Of a DNA stretch of 64,000 nt, positions 41,589 through 50,510 are shown one piece after another. The stretch's first letter is position 1; the number at the start of each line of letters is the position of its first letter. The position numbers and the translations under genes are program-made. Source of the stretch: Aerolutibacter ruishenii. Lineage in GTDB: Bacteria; Pseudomonadota; Gammaproteobacteria; Xanthomonadales; Xanthomonadaceae. The DNA lies in assembly GCF_007830115.1 (NCBI RefSeq), contig NZ_VLKP01000007.1, positions 1-64,000 on the forward strand, read 5' to 3'. The notes under the pieces are model-generated. The model did no database searches, was not told where the DNA came from, and was given only the letters and a program-made list of their open reading frames with translations.

Positions 41589-44105
41589 GTGATGAGAGTG
41601 CTCAGCCTGGCCTGGCGCCAATTGCGCCGCGACGCCGCCGCCGGTGACGTGCGCATCCTGTTCGCCGCACTGGTGCTGGCGGTGCTCGCGGTGACGTCGG
41701 TTGGCTTCGTCACCGACCGCGCCGAACGCGCGCTGGCGATCGAGGCCAACCGCCTGCTCGGCGGCGATGCCGTGGTGCGCGCGGACGAACCCGTCGCAGG
41801 CGCGATCCGGCGCGCACTGGACGCACCTGGCCTGCGCCACACCGAAACCCGCGAGCTGAACACGATGATCCGCGTGGCCGGTGCCGAGGGCGAGCGCCTG
41901 CAACTGGGCGAATTGCGTGCGCTGGGCGAGGGCTATCCGCTGCGTGGCAGCTACCGCATCAGCACCGCGGCCCGCCCCGACGAACACGACGCGGCCGCCA
42001 TCCCGACGCCCGGCACCGCCTGGATGAGCCGCGCAGGCGCCGACCGGCTGGGCGCGCGCCTGGGCGACACGCTGCTGGTCGGTGATGCCTCGCTGCGGCT
42101 GGAGGCGCTGGTGATCCAGGAGCCGGATGCGGCGCTGAACTACTTCGACGTCGCCCCCAAGGTCTTCGCCAACCTGCGCGACCTGCCCGCTACCGGATTG
42201 GTGCAGGAAGGCAGCCGCCTGCGCTACCGCGTGGTGGTCGCCGGCGAGGCCACCGCGGTCGACCGCTTCGTGCGCCAGGTGCGGCCGGCCCTGGGCCGCG
42301 GCCAGCGCCTGGAAACCGTGCAGGATGCGCGCCCGGAGATCCGCTCCGCGCTGGACCGCGCCGGCCGCTTCCTCGGGTTGGCCGCGCTGGTATCCGTGGT
42401 GCTTGCCGCGGTGGCCGTGGCCATGGCCGCGCGCCGTCACAGCGAACGCCACCTGTCGGGCAGCGCGGTGATGCGTTGCCTCGGCGCCAGCCAGCGCACG
42501 CTGGTGGGCGTGCACGTGGGCGAATTGCTGCTGCTGGGGCTGGTCGCGTGCAGCGTGGGCGTGGCGCTGGCCTTCGGCCTGCAATGGCTGGTGGGGCAGT
42601 GGCTGGCCCGGGCGCTGTCGCTGTCGATCCCCGCAGCCGGATGGTTGCCGGCCCTGCAGGGCTACGGCGTGGGGCTGGTGGTGCTGCTGGCATTTGGCGC
42701 GCCACCGGTGCTCGCATTGCGCCGTGTGTCCGCGCTGCGCGTGCTGCGCCGCGACCTGGACGCGGTGGAACCCAGTGCATGGCTGGTCGGCGCATTCGCT
42801 TTCGCCGCGCTCGCGGGGTTGCTGTGGTGGAAGGCCGGCTCGCCGACCCTGGCGCTGGCCATGCTCGGTGGCATCGCGGGCACGTTGCTGGTGCTCGCGC
42901 TGCTGGCCTGGGCGATGGTGCTGGCCGTGCGCAGGCTGCGCAGCCGGCTGCGCGGCAGCCTGCGCTACGGGCTGGCCAATGTCAGCCGGCGCGCCGGGGC
43001 CAGCGTGGCGCAGGTGTCGGCCTTGGGCCTGGGGCTGATGGCGCTGCTGCTGCTCACCTTCGTGCGCACCGACCTGCTCGACCGCTGGCAACTGTCGCTG
43101 CAGGCCAGCGCGCCCAATCGTTTCATCATCAACGTGCAGGACGACCAGGTGGCGCCGGTACGCGCATTCGTGGCGGCACAAGGCCTGGCGCCGCCGACGC
43201 TGTATCCGATGATCCGCGCGCGCCTGGTGGCGCACGACGGCAAGCCGGTGACCGGCGCGGATTACGCTGGAGCAGGCGACCGTGCGCAGCGCATGGCCGA
43301 ACGCGAATTCAACCTCTCCGTTGCCGATGCGCTGCGCGACGACAACAAGGTGACCGCCGGCAAGTTCTGGGATGGCCGTCGCCCGGTCGTGCCCGAGGCC
43401 TCGGTCGAGGAGAAGTTCGCGCAGACGCTGGGCTGGAAACTGGGCGACCGCATCGCCTTCGACATCGCCGGCCAGCCGTTCGAGGCCACCATCACCAGCC
43501 TGCGTCGCGTCGACTGGGAAAGCTTCCGTCCCAACTTCTTCGTCATCGTCTCGCCGGGTGCGCTGGACGGTTACCCGGCCAGCCACATCACCGCCGTGCA
43601 CGTTCCGGCGCACGCGGACCGGTTCACCGCCGGACTGGTGCGTGCGTTCCCCAACCTGACCGTGATCGACGTCGATGCGGTGCTCAAGCAGGTGCGCAGC
43701 ACCGCCGACCAGGTCTCCACCGTGGTCGAGGTGGTGTTCTATTTCTCGCTTGCAGCGGGCCTGCTGGTGCTGATGGCCGCGGTCAGCGCGAGCCAGGACG
43801 AACGCCTGCTCGAAGGCGGGGTGATGCGTGTGCTGGGCGGCAGCCGTCGCCAGTTGCGGCTGGCGCAGGCGTCGGAGTTCGCGGCGATCGGCTTGCTGGC
43901 GGGCCTGGTCGCGGCCATCGCCGCGTCCGTCCTGTCCGGCGTGGTCGCCACGCGCGTGTTCGACCTGCCGTGGCAACCGGACTGGCGCATGGCCGCCGTG
44001 GGCGGTGGCGTGGGCGTGCTCGCGGCGCTGCTGGCTGGCCTGTTCGCCACCCGCCGCGTCTTGGACGCGCCGCCGTCGGTGACGCTGCGCGAACTGGACA
44101 ACTGA
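41589..44105 (+). CDS. FtsX-like ABC permease, YbbP type
   Basis: An 838-residue permease of the YbbP family: an N-terminal helix (ILFAALVLAVLAVTSVGFV), a large periplasmic MacB-like domain, a central group of helices (about 255-450), a second periplasmic domain and three C-terminal helices (about 715-825) with FtsX signatures (GLLVLMAAVSASQDERLLEG, then VMRVLGGSRRQLRLAQ). The YbbA-type ATPase is 3 bp upstream. GTG at 41589 or ATG at 41592 are both possible starts. Confidence 0.92.
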   Translation: MMRVLSLAWRQLRRDAAAGDVRILFAALVLAVLAVTSVGFVTDRAERALAIEANRLLGGDAVVRADEPVAGAIRRALDAPGLRHTETRELNTMIRVAGAEGERLQLGELRALGEGYPLRGSYRISTAARPDEHDAAAIPTPGTAWMSRAGADRLGARLGDTLLVGDASLRLEALVIQEPDAALNYFDVAPKVFANLRDLPATGLVQEGSRLRYRVVVAGEATAVDRFVRQVRPALGRGQRLETVQDARPEIRSALDRAGRFLGLAALVSVVLAAVAVAMAARRHSERHLSGSAVMRCLGASQRTLVGVHVGELLLLGLVACSVGVALAFGLQWLVGQWLARALSLSIPAAGWLPALQGYGVGLVVLLAFGAPPVLALRRVSALRVLRRDLDAVEPSAWLVGAFAFAALAGLLWWKAGSPTLALAMLGGIAGTLLVLALLAWAMVLAVRRLRSRLRGSLRYGLANVSRRAGASVAQVSALGLGLMALLLLTFVRTDLLDRWQLSLQASAPNRFIINVQDDQVAPVRAFVAAQGLAPPTLYPMIRARLVAHDGKPVTGADYAGAGDRAQRMAEREFNLSVADALRDDNKVTAGKFWDGRRPVVPEASVEEKFAQTLGWKLGDRIAFDIAGQPFEATITSLRRVDWESFRPNFFVIVSPGALDGYPASHITAVHVPAHADRFTAGLVRAFPNLTVIDVDAVLKQVRSTADQVSTVVEVVFYFSLAAGLLVLMAAVSASQDERLLEGGVMRVLGGSRRQLRLAQASEFAAIGLLAGLVAAIAASVLSGVVATRVFDLPWQPDWRMAAVGGGVGVLAALLAGLFATRRVLDAPPSVTLRELDN

Positions 44106-44194
44106 CCGGACATCGCGGCCGGTCGGCCGGCCGGCGCGAGGCCGCACCGTGGCGTGCAGGTAGAATGCCGCGATGTACTCGCACCGCTCGCGCC

Positions 44195-45280
44195 ATGGCC
44201 GCTGACGCCGATCCCGCGCTCGAAACCCTGTTCCTGCCGTTCGTCGAAGGCCGCCTGGCCTGGCCGGAGGGCGGCGTGCTGTTCCTGCGCGCGCGCGATG
44301 GCTGGCCACTGCATCGCCAGCCCACGCACGGCCTGGTCTGCGAGCAGACCTTCAAGCCCGACGCCGATGCACTGCAACGCTCCGGCCTGACGGTGTGCAA
44401 CGACGGCGCGCTAGCCGATGCCGCGGATGGCGAGTTGCCGGCGCAGGGGAAGCGCTACCCGCTGGTCCTGCTGCTGCCGCCCCGCCAGCGCGACGAGTCG
44501 CGCGCGCTGATGGCCCGTGCGCTTGACCAATGCGCACCCGGCGGGCGCGTGCTGGCCTGCGTCGCCAACAACGAAGGGGCCAAGTCCGCCGAGGATGACC
44601 TGCGACGCGTCGCGGGGGCGGTGAGCACGCTCACCAAGAACAAGTGCCGTGTGTTCTGGACCACACCACGTAGCGCACCCCCGCAGGCGGATGCGGAAAC
44701 GCTGATCGCACAATGGCGCGGCCTGGATCGCATCCGCCCCGTGGCCGACGGCCGGCTGCACAGCCGGCCGGGTGTGTTTGCCTGGGACCGCGTCGATCCT
44801 GCGTCCGCGTTGCTTGTCGAGCACCTGCCGGCCGACCTGGCCGGTCGCGCCGCGGACCTGGGCGCCGGCATCGGCTATCTGGGCCTGGAGTTGCTGGCGC
44901 GCTGCCCGCGCATCACCGCGCTGGACCTGTACGAAGCCGAAGCGCGCGCACTCGAGCTCGCCCGCCGCAACCTGCAGCCCTGCGGCGACCGGGTGGCGCT
45001 GGGCTTCCATTGGCACGACGTCACCTCCGGCCTGCCGGCGGCCTATGACGTGATCATCAGCAACCCGCCTTTCCACGCGCAGGGCCGTGCGGAACGCCCT
45101 GACATCGGCCGTCGTTTCATTGCCGCCGCCGCCCGCGCCCTGCGGCCGGGCGGGCGCCTGTGGCTGGTCGCCAACCGGCACCTGCCGTACGAGGCGGTGC
45201 TGCACGAACACTTCGGTGCGGTGCGCGACGTGGCCACGCGTGGCGGTTTCAAGGTCGTCGAAGCCGTACGCGGCCGCTGA
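44195..45280 (+). CDS. rsmC: RsmC-like 16S rRNA (guanine-N2)-methyltransferase
   Basis: A 361-residue methyltransferase with the two-half structure of RsmC/RlmG. The N-terminal half is a degenerate Rossmann domain. The C-terminal half binds SAM (ADLGAGIGYLGLELLAR, about 225-240) and has the catalytic NPPF motif (IISNPPFHAQGRAE, about 288-300). E. coli RsmC methylates G1207 of 16S rRNA; RlmG acts on 23S rRNA, and the two are hard to separate by eye. A -10-like TAGAAT lies about 30 bp before the ATG. The RsuA-like gene follows after 11 bp. Confidence 0.85.
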   Translation: MAADADPALETLFLPFVEGRLAWPEGGVLFLRARDGWPLHRQPTHGLVCEQTFKPDADALQRSGLTVCNDGALADAADGELPAQGKRYPLVLLLPPRQRDESRALMARALDQCAPGGRVLACVANNEGAKSAEDDLRRVAGAVSTLTKNKCRVFWTTPRSAPPQADAETLIAQWRGLDRIRPVADGRLHSRPGVFAWDRVDPASALLVEHLPADLAGRAADLGAGIGYLGLELLARCPRITALDLYEAEARALELARRNLQPCGDRVALGFHWHDVTSGLPAAYDVIISNPPFHAQGRAERPDIGRRFIAAAARALRPGGRLWLVANRHLPYEAVLHEHFGAVRDVATRGGFKVVEAVRGR

Positions 45281-45291
45281 GGAAATCCCGC

Positions 45292-46017
45292 ATGAAACTG
45301 GTCAAGCTCATCGCCAATCTCGGGTATGGCAGTCGCAAGGACGTGGCGCTGATGTTCCGGGAAGGCCGCATCACCGATGCCCAGGGCGAGGTGCTGTACG
45401 CCGATGACAAGGTGGCCCACGACGCCATCCGCATCGACGGCAAGCCACTGGATCCACCGGCCGGGCTGGTGCTGATGCTCAACAAGCCGGTGGGCTACAC
45501 CTGTTCGACGAAGGACGTCGGGCGCTTGATCTACGACCTGCTGCCGTCGCGTTTCCGCCATCGCTCGCCGCTGTTGTCCAGCGTCGGCCGCCTCGACCGC
45601 GACACCAGCGGACTGCTGTTGATGACGGACGACGGCCAGTTGCTGCATCGCATCGTCTCGCCCAAGGCACACCTGCCGAAGGTGTACGAAGCCACCCTCG
45701 CGCACGACCTGCGCGGCGACGAAGGCGAGGTGTTCGCCAGCGGCACGCTGATGCTGGATTCGGAAACCACGCCACTCGCGCCCGCCACGCTGGAGGTGGT
45801 CGACCCGTGCCATGCGCGGTTGATCCTCACCGAAGGCCGCTACCACCAGGTGCGGCGCATGTTCGCGGCGGTCGGCAACCACGTCGAGGCACTGCATCGC
45901 AGCCGCGTCGGCGGCTTGTCGCTGGCGGACCTACCGCAGGGCCAATGGCGTGCGCTGGGCGAAAACGACATCGGCGCGTTGTTCGGTCACGCGGCAAGTC
46001 CCCCGCCGTCACGTTGA
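45292..46017 (+). CDS. RsuA/RluB-family rRNA pseudouridine synthase
   Basis: A 241-residue enzyme with an N-terminal S4 domain (KLIANLGYGSRKDVALMFRE) and the RsuA-type catalytic domain. The catalytic Asp is in SVGRLDRDTSGLLLMTDDG (about residue 103), with LNKPVGYTCS and LTEGRYHQVRRMFAAVGNHV as further family motifs. The length and the -YHQVRRMFAA motif favour RsuA (16S U516) over RluB/E/F. It is 11 bp after the rsmC-like gene, so the two rRNA-modification genes are probably an operon. Confidence 0.9.
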   Translation: MKLVKLIANLGYGSRKDVALMFREGRITDAQGEVLYADDKVAHDAIRIDGKPLDPPAGLVLMLNKPVGYTCSTKDVGRLIYDLLPSRFRHRSPLLSSVGRLDRDTSGLLLMTDDGQLLHRIVSPKAHLPKVYEATLAHDLRGDEGEVFASGTLMLDSETTPLAPATLEVVDPCHARLILTEGRYHQVRRMFAAVGNHVEALHRSRVGGLSLADLPQGQWRALGENDIGALFGHAASPPPSR

Positions 46018-46105
46018 GCGCATCGCGCGCGGAGCCGACAGCGCCACGCCCGCGTCGATGTCGCCGCCGGCGCACGCCACACCGCCACCGGCGGTGCCGC
46101 GCCGC

Positions 46106-46648
46106 TCAGTCCCCGCGCAGCAGCCGCTGCAGCCCGTCCAGCCCCAACCGCTCCATCGTCTCCAGGTTGCGCGACACGATCACGTCCGGGTCCGGGTACG
46201 CCGCCACCGCGCGGTCGATGCTGGACTCGCGCAGCAGGTGCAGGGTGGGGTAGGGCGAACGGTTGGTGCCATTGCCCGGATCATCGAACGCGGTGCCGGC
46301 AAACCGGTAATCGGGGTGGAAACTGGCGATCTGCAGCTCGCCGTCCAGGCCCAGCTCGCCCAGCAGCGCGTCGGCCACTTCGAGGAAATCGTTGTAGTCG
46401 AGGAAGTCGGCCAGTACGTGCGGATGCACCAGCAGCGTCGTGTCGGTGGTCGCCGGATCCGTGGCCTGCAGGTACAGCAGCTCCTCGCGCAAGTCGGCGA
46501 GCAGGGCATCCGGCGTGGTGGCCTCGCTCAGCACGAAGCGTACCTGCTGCTTCACGTGCACCGCCTTGGCGAACGGGCACAGGTTCAGCCCGATCACCGC
46601 GCGCTCCAGCCAATGGCGCGTATCGGCAATCGGGTCGGGCGTGGGCAT
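46106..46648 (-). CDS. DUF1415 family protein
   Basis: A 180-residue soluble protein of the DUF1415 family: WLERAVIGLNLCPFAKAVHV, FLDYNDFLEVADALL, DPGNGTNRSPYPTLHLLRES and the C-terminal NLETMERLGLDGLQRL. The conserved LCPFA Cys may be functional, but the family role is unknown. Start at ATG 46648; an ATG at 46672 in frame is also possible. YajQ lies upstream on the same strand with about 73 bp between them. Confidence 0.85.
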   Translation of the reverse strand: MPTPDPIADTRHWLERAVIGLNLCPFAKAVHVKQQVRFVLSEATTPDALLADLREELLYLQATDPATTDTTLLVHPHVLADFLDYNDFLEVADALLGELGLDGELQIASFHPDYRFAGTAFDDPGNGTNRSPYPTLHLLRESSIDRAVAAYPDPDVIVSRNLETMERLGLDGLQRLLRGD

Positions 46649-46721
46649 CGGGTCGCCAGCGTCGCGGATCATGGAGCGGCCTTGCATGGCCGGGCGACAG
46701 CAGTCGCGTGCTGCCGGCCCA

Positions 46722-47204
46722 TCAGTCGCGGAAGTTCTCGAACTGCAGTGGCCGCTCGAACTCCTGGCCGCGCAGCAGCGCGATCGCCGCCTGCAGGTCG
46801 TCGCGCTTCTTGCCGGTCACGCGCAGCTTGTCGCCGTTGATCTGGCTCTCCACCTTCAGCTTGGCATCCTTGATCGCGCCCTGGATCTTCTTGGCAAGTT
46901 CGCGCTCGATGCCCTGCTTGACGGTGATCTTCTGCCGCGCACCGGCCAGGTTGGTCTCGATGTCGCCGAACTCCAGGCACCGTGCGTCGATGCCACGCGC
47001 GATCAGGCGCGCGCGCAGGATGTCGTCCATCTGCTTGAGCTGGAAATCGCTGGGAGCCGACTGCGTGACCAGCTTGTCTTCCAGAACGAACTTCGCATCC
47101 ACGCCCTTGAAGTCGAAGCGGGTGGAAAGTTCGCGGTTGGCCTGGTCCACGGCGTTGGTCAGTTCGTGGGCGTCAACTTCCGAAACGATGTCGAAGGAAG
47201 GCAT
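46722..47204 (-). CDS. yajQ: YajQ-family nucleotide-binding protein
   Basis: A 160-residue protein with the whole YajQ signature: MPSFDIVSEVDAHELTNAVD, FDFKG, LKQMDDILRARLIARGID, QKITVKQGIERELAKKI, the RVTGKKRDDLQAAIALLR end, and a full-length duplicated ferredoxin-like fold. In Xanthomonas campestris a YajQ protein binds c-di-GMP and acts with a LysR-type regulator in virulence control; this protein may likewise be a c-di-GMP effector, which fits the diguanylate cyclase in the same window. ATG at 47204. Confidence 0.95.
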   Translation of the reverse strand: MPSFDIVSEVDAHELTNAVDQANRELSTRFDFKGVDAKFVLEDKLVTQSAPSDFQLKQMDDILRARLIARGIDARCLEFGDIETNLAGARQKITVKQGIERELAKKIQGAIKDAKLKVESQINGDKLRVTGKKRDDLQAAIALLRGQEFERPLQFENFRD

Positions 47205-47443
47205 GGTCGGTCGCAAAACGTGACGGGGTGCGCAGCGTAACCGATGCCGCGTCCCGCGTCGCGTCCGCCATTCATCCAGCTGAATTGTGGGGTGCGTCAC
47301 GCCTCGTGCGGTGGGCGGCGAAACCGATGCTGAATGCGAGACTGAATACGGACTTTTGTGTGCGCCCGCGCGCATAGGATCGTCTCCGCCGTGATCCCCC
47401 GAGCGGCCCCGATCCATCACCACCAGACAACAGGAATGCCGCA

Positions 47444-48187
47444 ATGACTGCGAATCCGAAGATGCTGTTGCTGTCCGCCGCGCTATCCGCGGCCATGTTT
47501 GCATTGCCGGCGCTGGCGCAGGATGCCGGTAGCGACGCCGACATCGTCGCCACCGCCACCGTGCCGGCCGGCAAGATCGCCGACCGCTACGTCGCCAGCG
47601 GATTGTTCGCCGACGAGGCCAGTGCCGAAGCCATCATCACCGCACTGCGCACCGGTGGCGACTTCACCGTCACCGAGCAGGTCACCACGACCACCACCAA
47701 CCCCGACGGCACCACCGCGACCACCACGTCCACCGTTGAGCGCACCGTGGTCAACCCCAATGGCCCGATGGGCTACGGCGAGGTCAACATCAGCCTGGCG
47801 ATCGCCGAGAAGCTGCTTGTCGACGGCGCGTACACCGATCTGCAGTCGGCCTTGTCCGGCACCACCGCCACCATCACCAACGCCGATGGCACCACTACCA
47901 CGACCACCACCGGTGGCGTATTGGCGATGCGCGCCGACGGCATGGGTTGGGGCCAGATCGCCAAGGAACTGGACTTCAAGCTTGGCTCGGTGATGGGCGC
48001 GGGTAGCCGCAGCGACAAGGCGGCTGTCCGCATGGATCGCGCCCCGAAGGCCAAGGTCGAGCGCGCCGAGCGTGTCGCCAAGGTCGAGCGCGTCGCCAAG
48101 GTCGAGCGTCCGACCCGCCCGGAGCGCGCCGAGCGCCCGACCCGTCCGGAACGCCCGCAGAAGCCAGAGCGCGGCGGCCGTCCGTAA
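47444..48187 (+). CDS. Exported Thr-rich protein with basic repetitive C-terminal tail
   Basis: A 247-residue protein with signal peptide (LLLSAALSAAMFALPALAQ). Two short Thr-runs lie near TTTTTNPDGTTATTTSTVER and ITNADGTTTTTTTGG. The last 45 residues are a low-complexity repeat of KVER, RVA and PTRPERAER units (VAKVERVAKVERPTRPERAE). Both halves carry a helix-like GxYxxxxSA segment (ASGLFADEASAEAIITAL; LLVDGAYTDLQSALSGT). No family recognised. It is followed by its own terminator, then a beta-barrel gene. Confidence 0.75.
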   Translation: MTANPKMLLLSAALSAAMFALPALAQDAGSDADIVATATVPAGKIADRYVASGLFADEASAEAIITALRTGGDFTVTEQVTTTTTNPDGTTATTTSTVERTVVNPNGPMGYGEVNISLAIAEKLLVDGAYTDLQSALSGTTATITNADGTTTTTTTGGVLAMRADGMGWGQIAKELDFKLGSVMGAGSRSDKAAVRMDRAPKAKVERAERVAKVERVAKVERPTRPERAERPTRPERPQKPERGGRP

Positions 48188-48209
48188 GCGTCGACGCCGT
48201 GGCGAACAG

Positions 48210-48234
48210 GCGGGCGCCGATGGCGCCCGCTTTT
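48210..48234 (+). terminator. Terminator after the Thr-rich exported protein gene
   Basis: GCGGGCGCC-gat-GGCGCCCGC forms a 9-bp stem followed by TTTT. It stands between this gene and the beta-barrel gene, so readthrough or a separate promoter is needed for the latter. Confidence 0.85.
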
Positions 48235-48257
48235 CCTGCATTCCACCTGGAGTTCCG

Positions 48258-49046
48258 ATGAAACGTTCCGCGTTCCTGCTGGCGTTGTCTCTGGCCGTTG
48301 GCGTCGTACATGCCGAGGACGGTTTCAACCTTGGCGTCGGTGCTGATTACAGCAGCGGCGACTATGGCACCGACACCACCACCACCATCTTTTCGGTGCC
48401 CGTCACCGCCAAGTACAACCGCGGCAACTGGACCTGGAAGGCCAGCCTTCCCTGGATGCGCGTGGACGGCGATCCCAACGTCGTGCCGGGGCTGGGTTCG
48501 GTCACCAACAACAACCCGCGCGGCCGCGGCCGCGGCGGCATCGTCGACCCCACCCAGCCTGAATCCGGCACCGCCAGCGGCATTGGTGACCTCCGCCTCA
48601 GCGCGACCTACGGGCTGGACACTGGCGGCCCTCTGGGCGTCGACCTGACGGCCAACTTCAAGGTTGCCACCGCCGACGAGGACAAGGGGCTGGGCACCGG
48701 TGCCAACGACTACGGCGTGGCCGTGGACCTGTACCGTGATTTCAACCGCACGCTGCTGTTCGGCGGCGCCGGCTACACCCGACTGGGTGCCTCGGATTAC
48801 ATCGACGCCGACAGCGTGTTCAACACCAATGTCGGTGCCGCATGGAAGGCGGGCAAGGCCAGCTTCGGCGCGATGTACGACTGGCGCGAGGCGGCCACCG
48901 AAGCCTCCGACGACCGTAGCGAAGTCACCGGATTCGTCGCGTTACCCACCGGCGACCGCGGCAAGCTGCAACTGTACGCGGTAAAAGGCCTGAGCGATGG
49001 CAGTCCCGACTGGGGCGTGGGCCTGAACCTGAGCGCCGGGTTCTAG
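48258..49046 (+). CDS. Outer-membrane beta-barrel protein (transporter-like)
   Basis: A 262-residue protein with signal peptide (MKRSAFLLALSLAVGVVHA). Alternating amphipathic strands follow (FNLGVGADYSSGDYG, FSVPVTAKYNRGNWTWKASL, IGDLRLSATYGLD, GVDLTANFKVATA) and the chain ends in Phe (VGLNLSAGF), the usual barrel-insertion signal. A Gly/Arg-rich loop (NNNPRGRGRGG) may be extracellular. It resembles the transporter-type outer-membrane channels of unknown substrate. AGTTCCG precedes the ATG; the ribosome site GGAG lies a few nt upstream. Confidence 0.85.
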   Translation: MKRSAFLLALSLAVGVVHAEDGFNLGVGADYSSGDYGTDTTTTIFSVPVTAKYNRGNWTWKASLPWMRVDGDPNVVPGLGSVTNNNPRGRGRGGIVDPTQPESGTASGIGDLRLSATYGLDTGGPLGVDLTANFKVATADEDKGLGTGANDYGVAVDLYRDFNRTLLFGGAGYTRLGASDYIDADSVFNTNVGAAWKAGKASFGAMYDWREAATEASDDRSEVTGFVALPTGDRGKLQLYAVKGLSDGSPDWGVGLNLSAGF

Positions 49047-49131
49047 GCCCTTTCACCGCGGTTGCACAGGGTGGCGGCGGCTGGACGGCCGTTCCCGTGC
49101 CGCGGCCTGGCCTGACACACCGTCGAGCATG

Positions 49132-49374
49132 TCAGCGACGTGCCGGCCGCGGCACTCCATGCGGATCCTTCGACTCCTGCGAGGGATCTGTCGCGGGGCC
49201 GGCGCCCTTGTGTCCGGAGGGCGTCGCGAAGGGCATGCCGTCATCCGGCCCCAGGGTGGCCGCCGGTGCGCGTGGCGGCTCCTGCGCCACGCCTGCGGGA
49301 GGCGCACGATCCTGCGCGCAGCCGGTCAGGGCAACGGCCAGCGCGGCAGTGGCCAACGCGTGGATCAGTGCCAT
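49132..49374 (-). CDS. Small lipoprotein, 80 aa
   Basis: Signal MALIHALATAALAVALTGC with lipobox LTGC (lipidation at C19), then a Pro/Ala-rich, probably disordered tail (QDRAPPAGVAQEPPRAPAAT). No known domain. A short palindrome (AAACCGC-cgataatc-GCGGTTT, 49451-49472) lies upstream, between this gene and the DMT permease. Confidence 0.65.
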   Translation of the reverse strand: MALIHALATAALAVALTGCAQDRAPPAGVAQEPPRAPAATLGPDDGMPFATPSGHKGAGPATDPSQESKDPHGVPRPARR

Positions 49375-49577
49375 GGGGGTGCTCCTGTGATCCGCCGTCG
49401 CGGCCGCTTATTGTTGCCAACGCGAAACAACTGGACCACAGGCAGTCGGCAAACCGCCGATAATCGCGGTTTCGTGCTTTAGGAACCTGCCATGCCCCGC
49501 CCGGGTTACGTCTGGTCCGGCGCCTCGCGCGCCCACACCGCACCCTGCTGTCCGTTGGGTCGGACGCGGTTGCCCGC

Positions 49578-50459
49578 ATGACGGACCACGCGAAGCGCCG
49601 ATCCCGGGCCGTCTGGGCCATGTTGCTGGCCGTGGCGCTGTTCTCGCTGATGGACGCGGGGCTGAAAGGCCTGGCGGCGCACTATCCCCCTTTCCAGGTG
49701 GCCACCTTGCGTGGCGCCGCATCCTTGCCGCTGGTGCTGGCATGGGCCTTGGCAACCGCGGGGCCGCGCCCGCTACTGCACGTGCACTGGTCGCTGCACC
49801 TGCTGCGCGGCGTGCTGGGCGTGGCGATGATGGCCGCCTTTGCCTACGCACTGCGGTACATGCCACTGTCCACCGCGTACTCGATCTTCTTCGTGGCGCC
49901 GCTGCTGATCACTGCGCTTTCGGTCCCGTTCCTGGGCGAACACGTGGGGCCGCGCCGCTGGGTGGCCATCGGCATCGGGCTGGTGGGCGTGCTGGTGGTA
50001 TTGCGGCCGACCGGCCAGGGCGTGCTCAGCCTCGCCGGGATCGCCGTGCTCGTGGCCGCGCTGGCCTACGCCGTCAGTGCCATCACGGTGCGCGTGCTGG
50101 CGCGCACCGACAGCACGCAGTCGATGATGGTGTGGTTGCTGGCGATGATGGCGCTGGGCGCCGGGGCCATCGCCTGGCCCGATTGGGTGCCACTGCGGGC
50201 CGCCGATGCCTGGCTCATCGCCGGCATAGGCGTGGCGGGCGCCCTCGGCCAGTACGCGATTACCGAAGCTTTCCGCCTGGGCGAAGCCTCGCTCATCGCG
50301 CCATTGGAGTACACCGCGCTGTTGTGGGGCGTCATCCTCGATGCCACCTTGTGGGGCGTGCTGCCCGACCGCGTCACCTGGCTGGGCGCGGGCATCATCA
50401 TCGGCAGTGGCCTGTACCTGCTGCACCGCGAGCGGGTGCGCGGCGCGGCGTCCGCCTGA
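49578..50459 (+). CDS. EamA/DMT-family permease
   Basis: A 293-residue membrane protein with ten predicted helices in two EamA repeats. The first starts AMLLAVALFSLMDAGLKGLA and the second starts SLAGIAVLVAALAYAVSAIT. The typical conserved loops are PLSTAYSIFFVAPLLITALS and APLEYTALLWGVILDATLWG. It probably exports a small metabolite or amino acid; the substrate cannot be told from sequence. A 30-bp perfect palindrome lies just after the stop. Confidence 0.9.
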   Translation: MTDHAKRRSRAVWAMLLAVALFSLMDAGLKGLAAHYPPFQVATLRGAASLPLVLAWALATAGPRPLLHVHWSLHLLRGVLGVAMMAAFAYALRYMPLSTAYSIFFVAPLLITALSVPFLGEHVGPRRWVAIGIGLVGVLVVLRPTGQGVLSLAGIAVLVAALAYAVSAITVRVLARTDSTQSMMVWLLAMMALGAGAIAWPDWVPLRAADAWLIAGIGVAGALGQYAITEAFRLGEASLIAPLEYTALLWGVILDATLWGVLPDRVTWLGAGIIIGSGLYLLHRERVRGAASA

Positions 50460-50471
50460 TCAGCCGCGCAC

Positions 50472-50501
50472 GGCAACGGGCTCCCGCGGGAGCCCGTTGC
50501 C
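50472..50501. terminator. 30-bp perfect palindrome between convergent genes
   Basis: GGCAACGGGCTCCCG followed by its exact reverse complement. It lies between the convergent EamA and ompW-like genes and probably acts as a bidirectional terminator, although no T-run follows on either side. Confidence 0.6.
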
Positions 50502-50510
50502 CCGTCACCA

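Noticed and set aside
39885-44309. A 1474-residue open frame on the minus strand across the ABC transporter genes
   Set aside because: It lies antisense to well-supported ybbA/ybbP-type and tesA-like genes and has the His/Gln/Arg/Gly-rich composition of a GC-rich antisense frame. No family motif.
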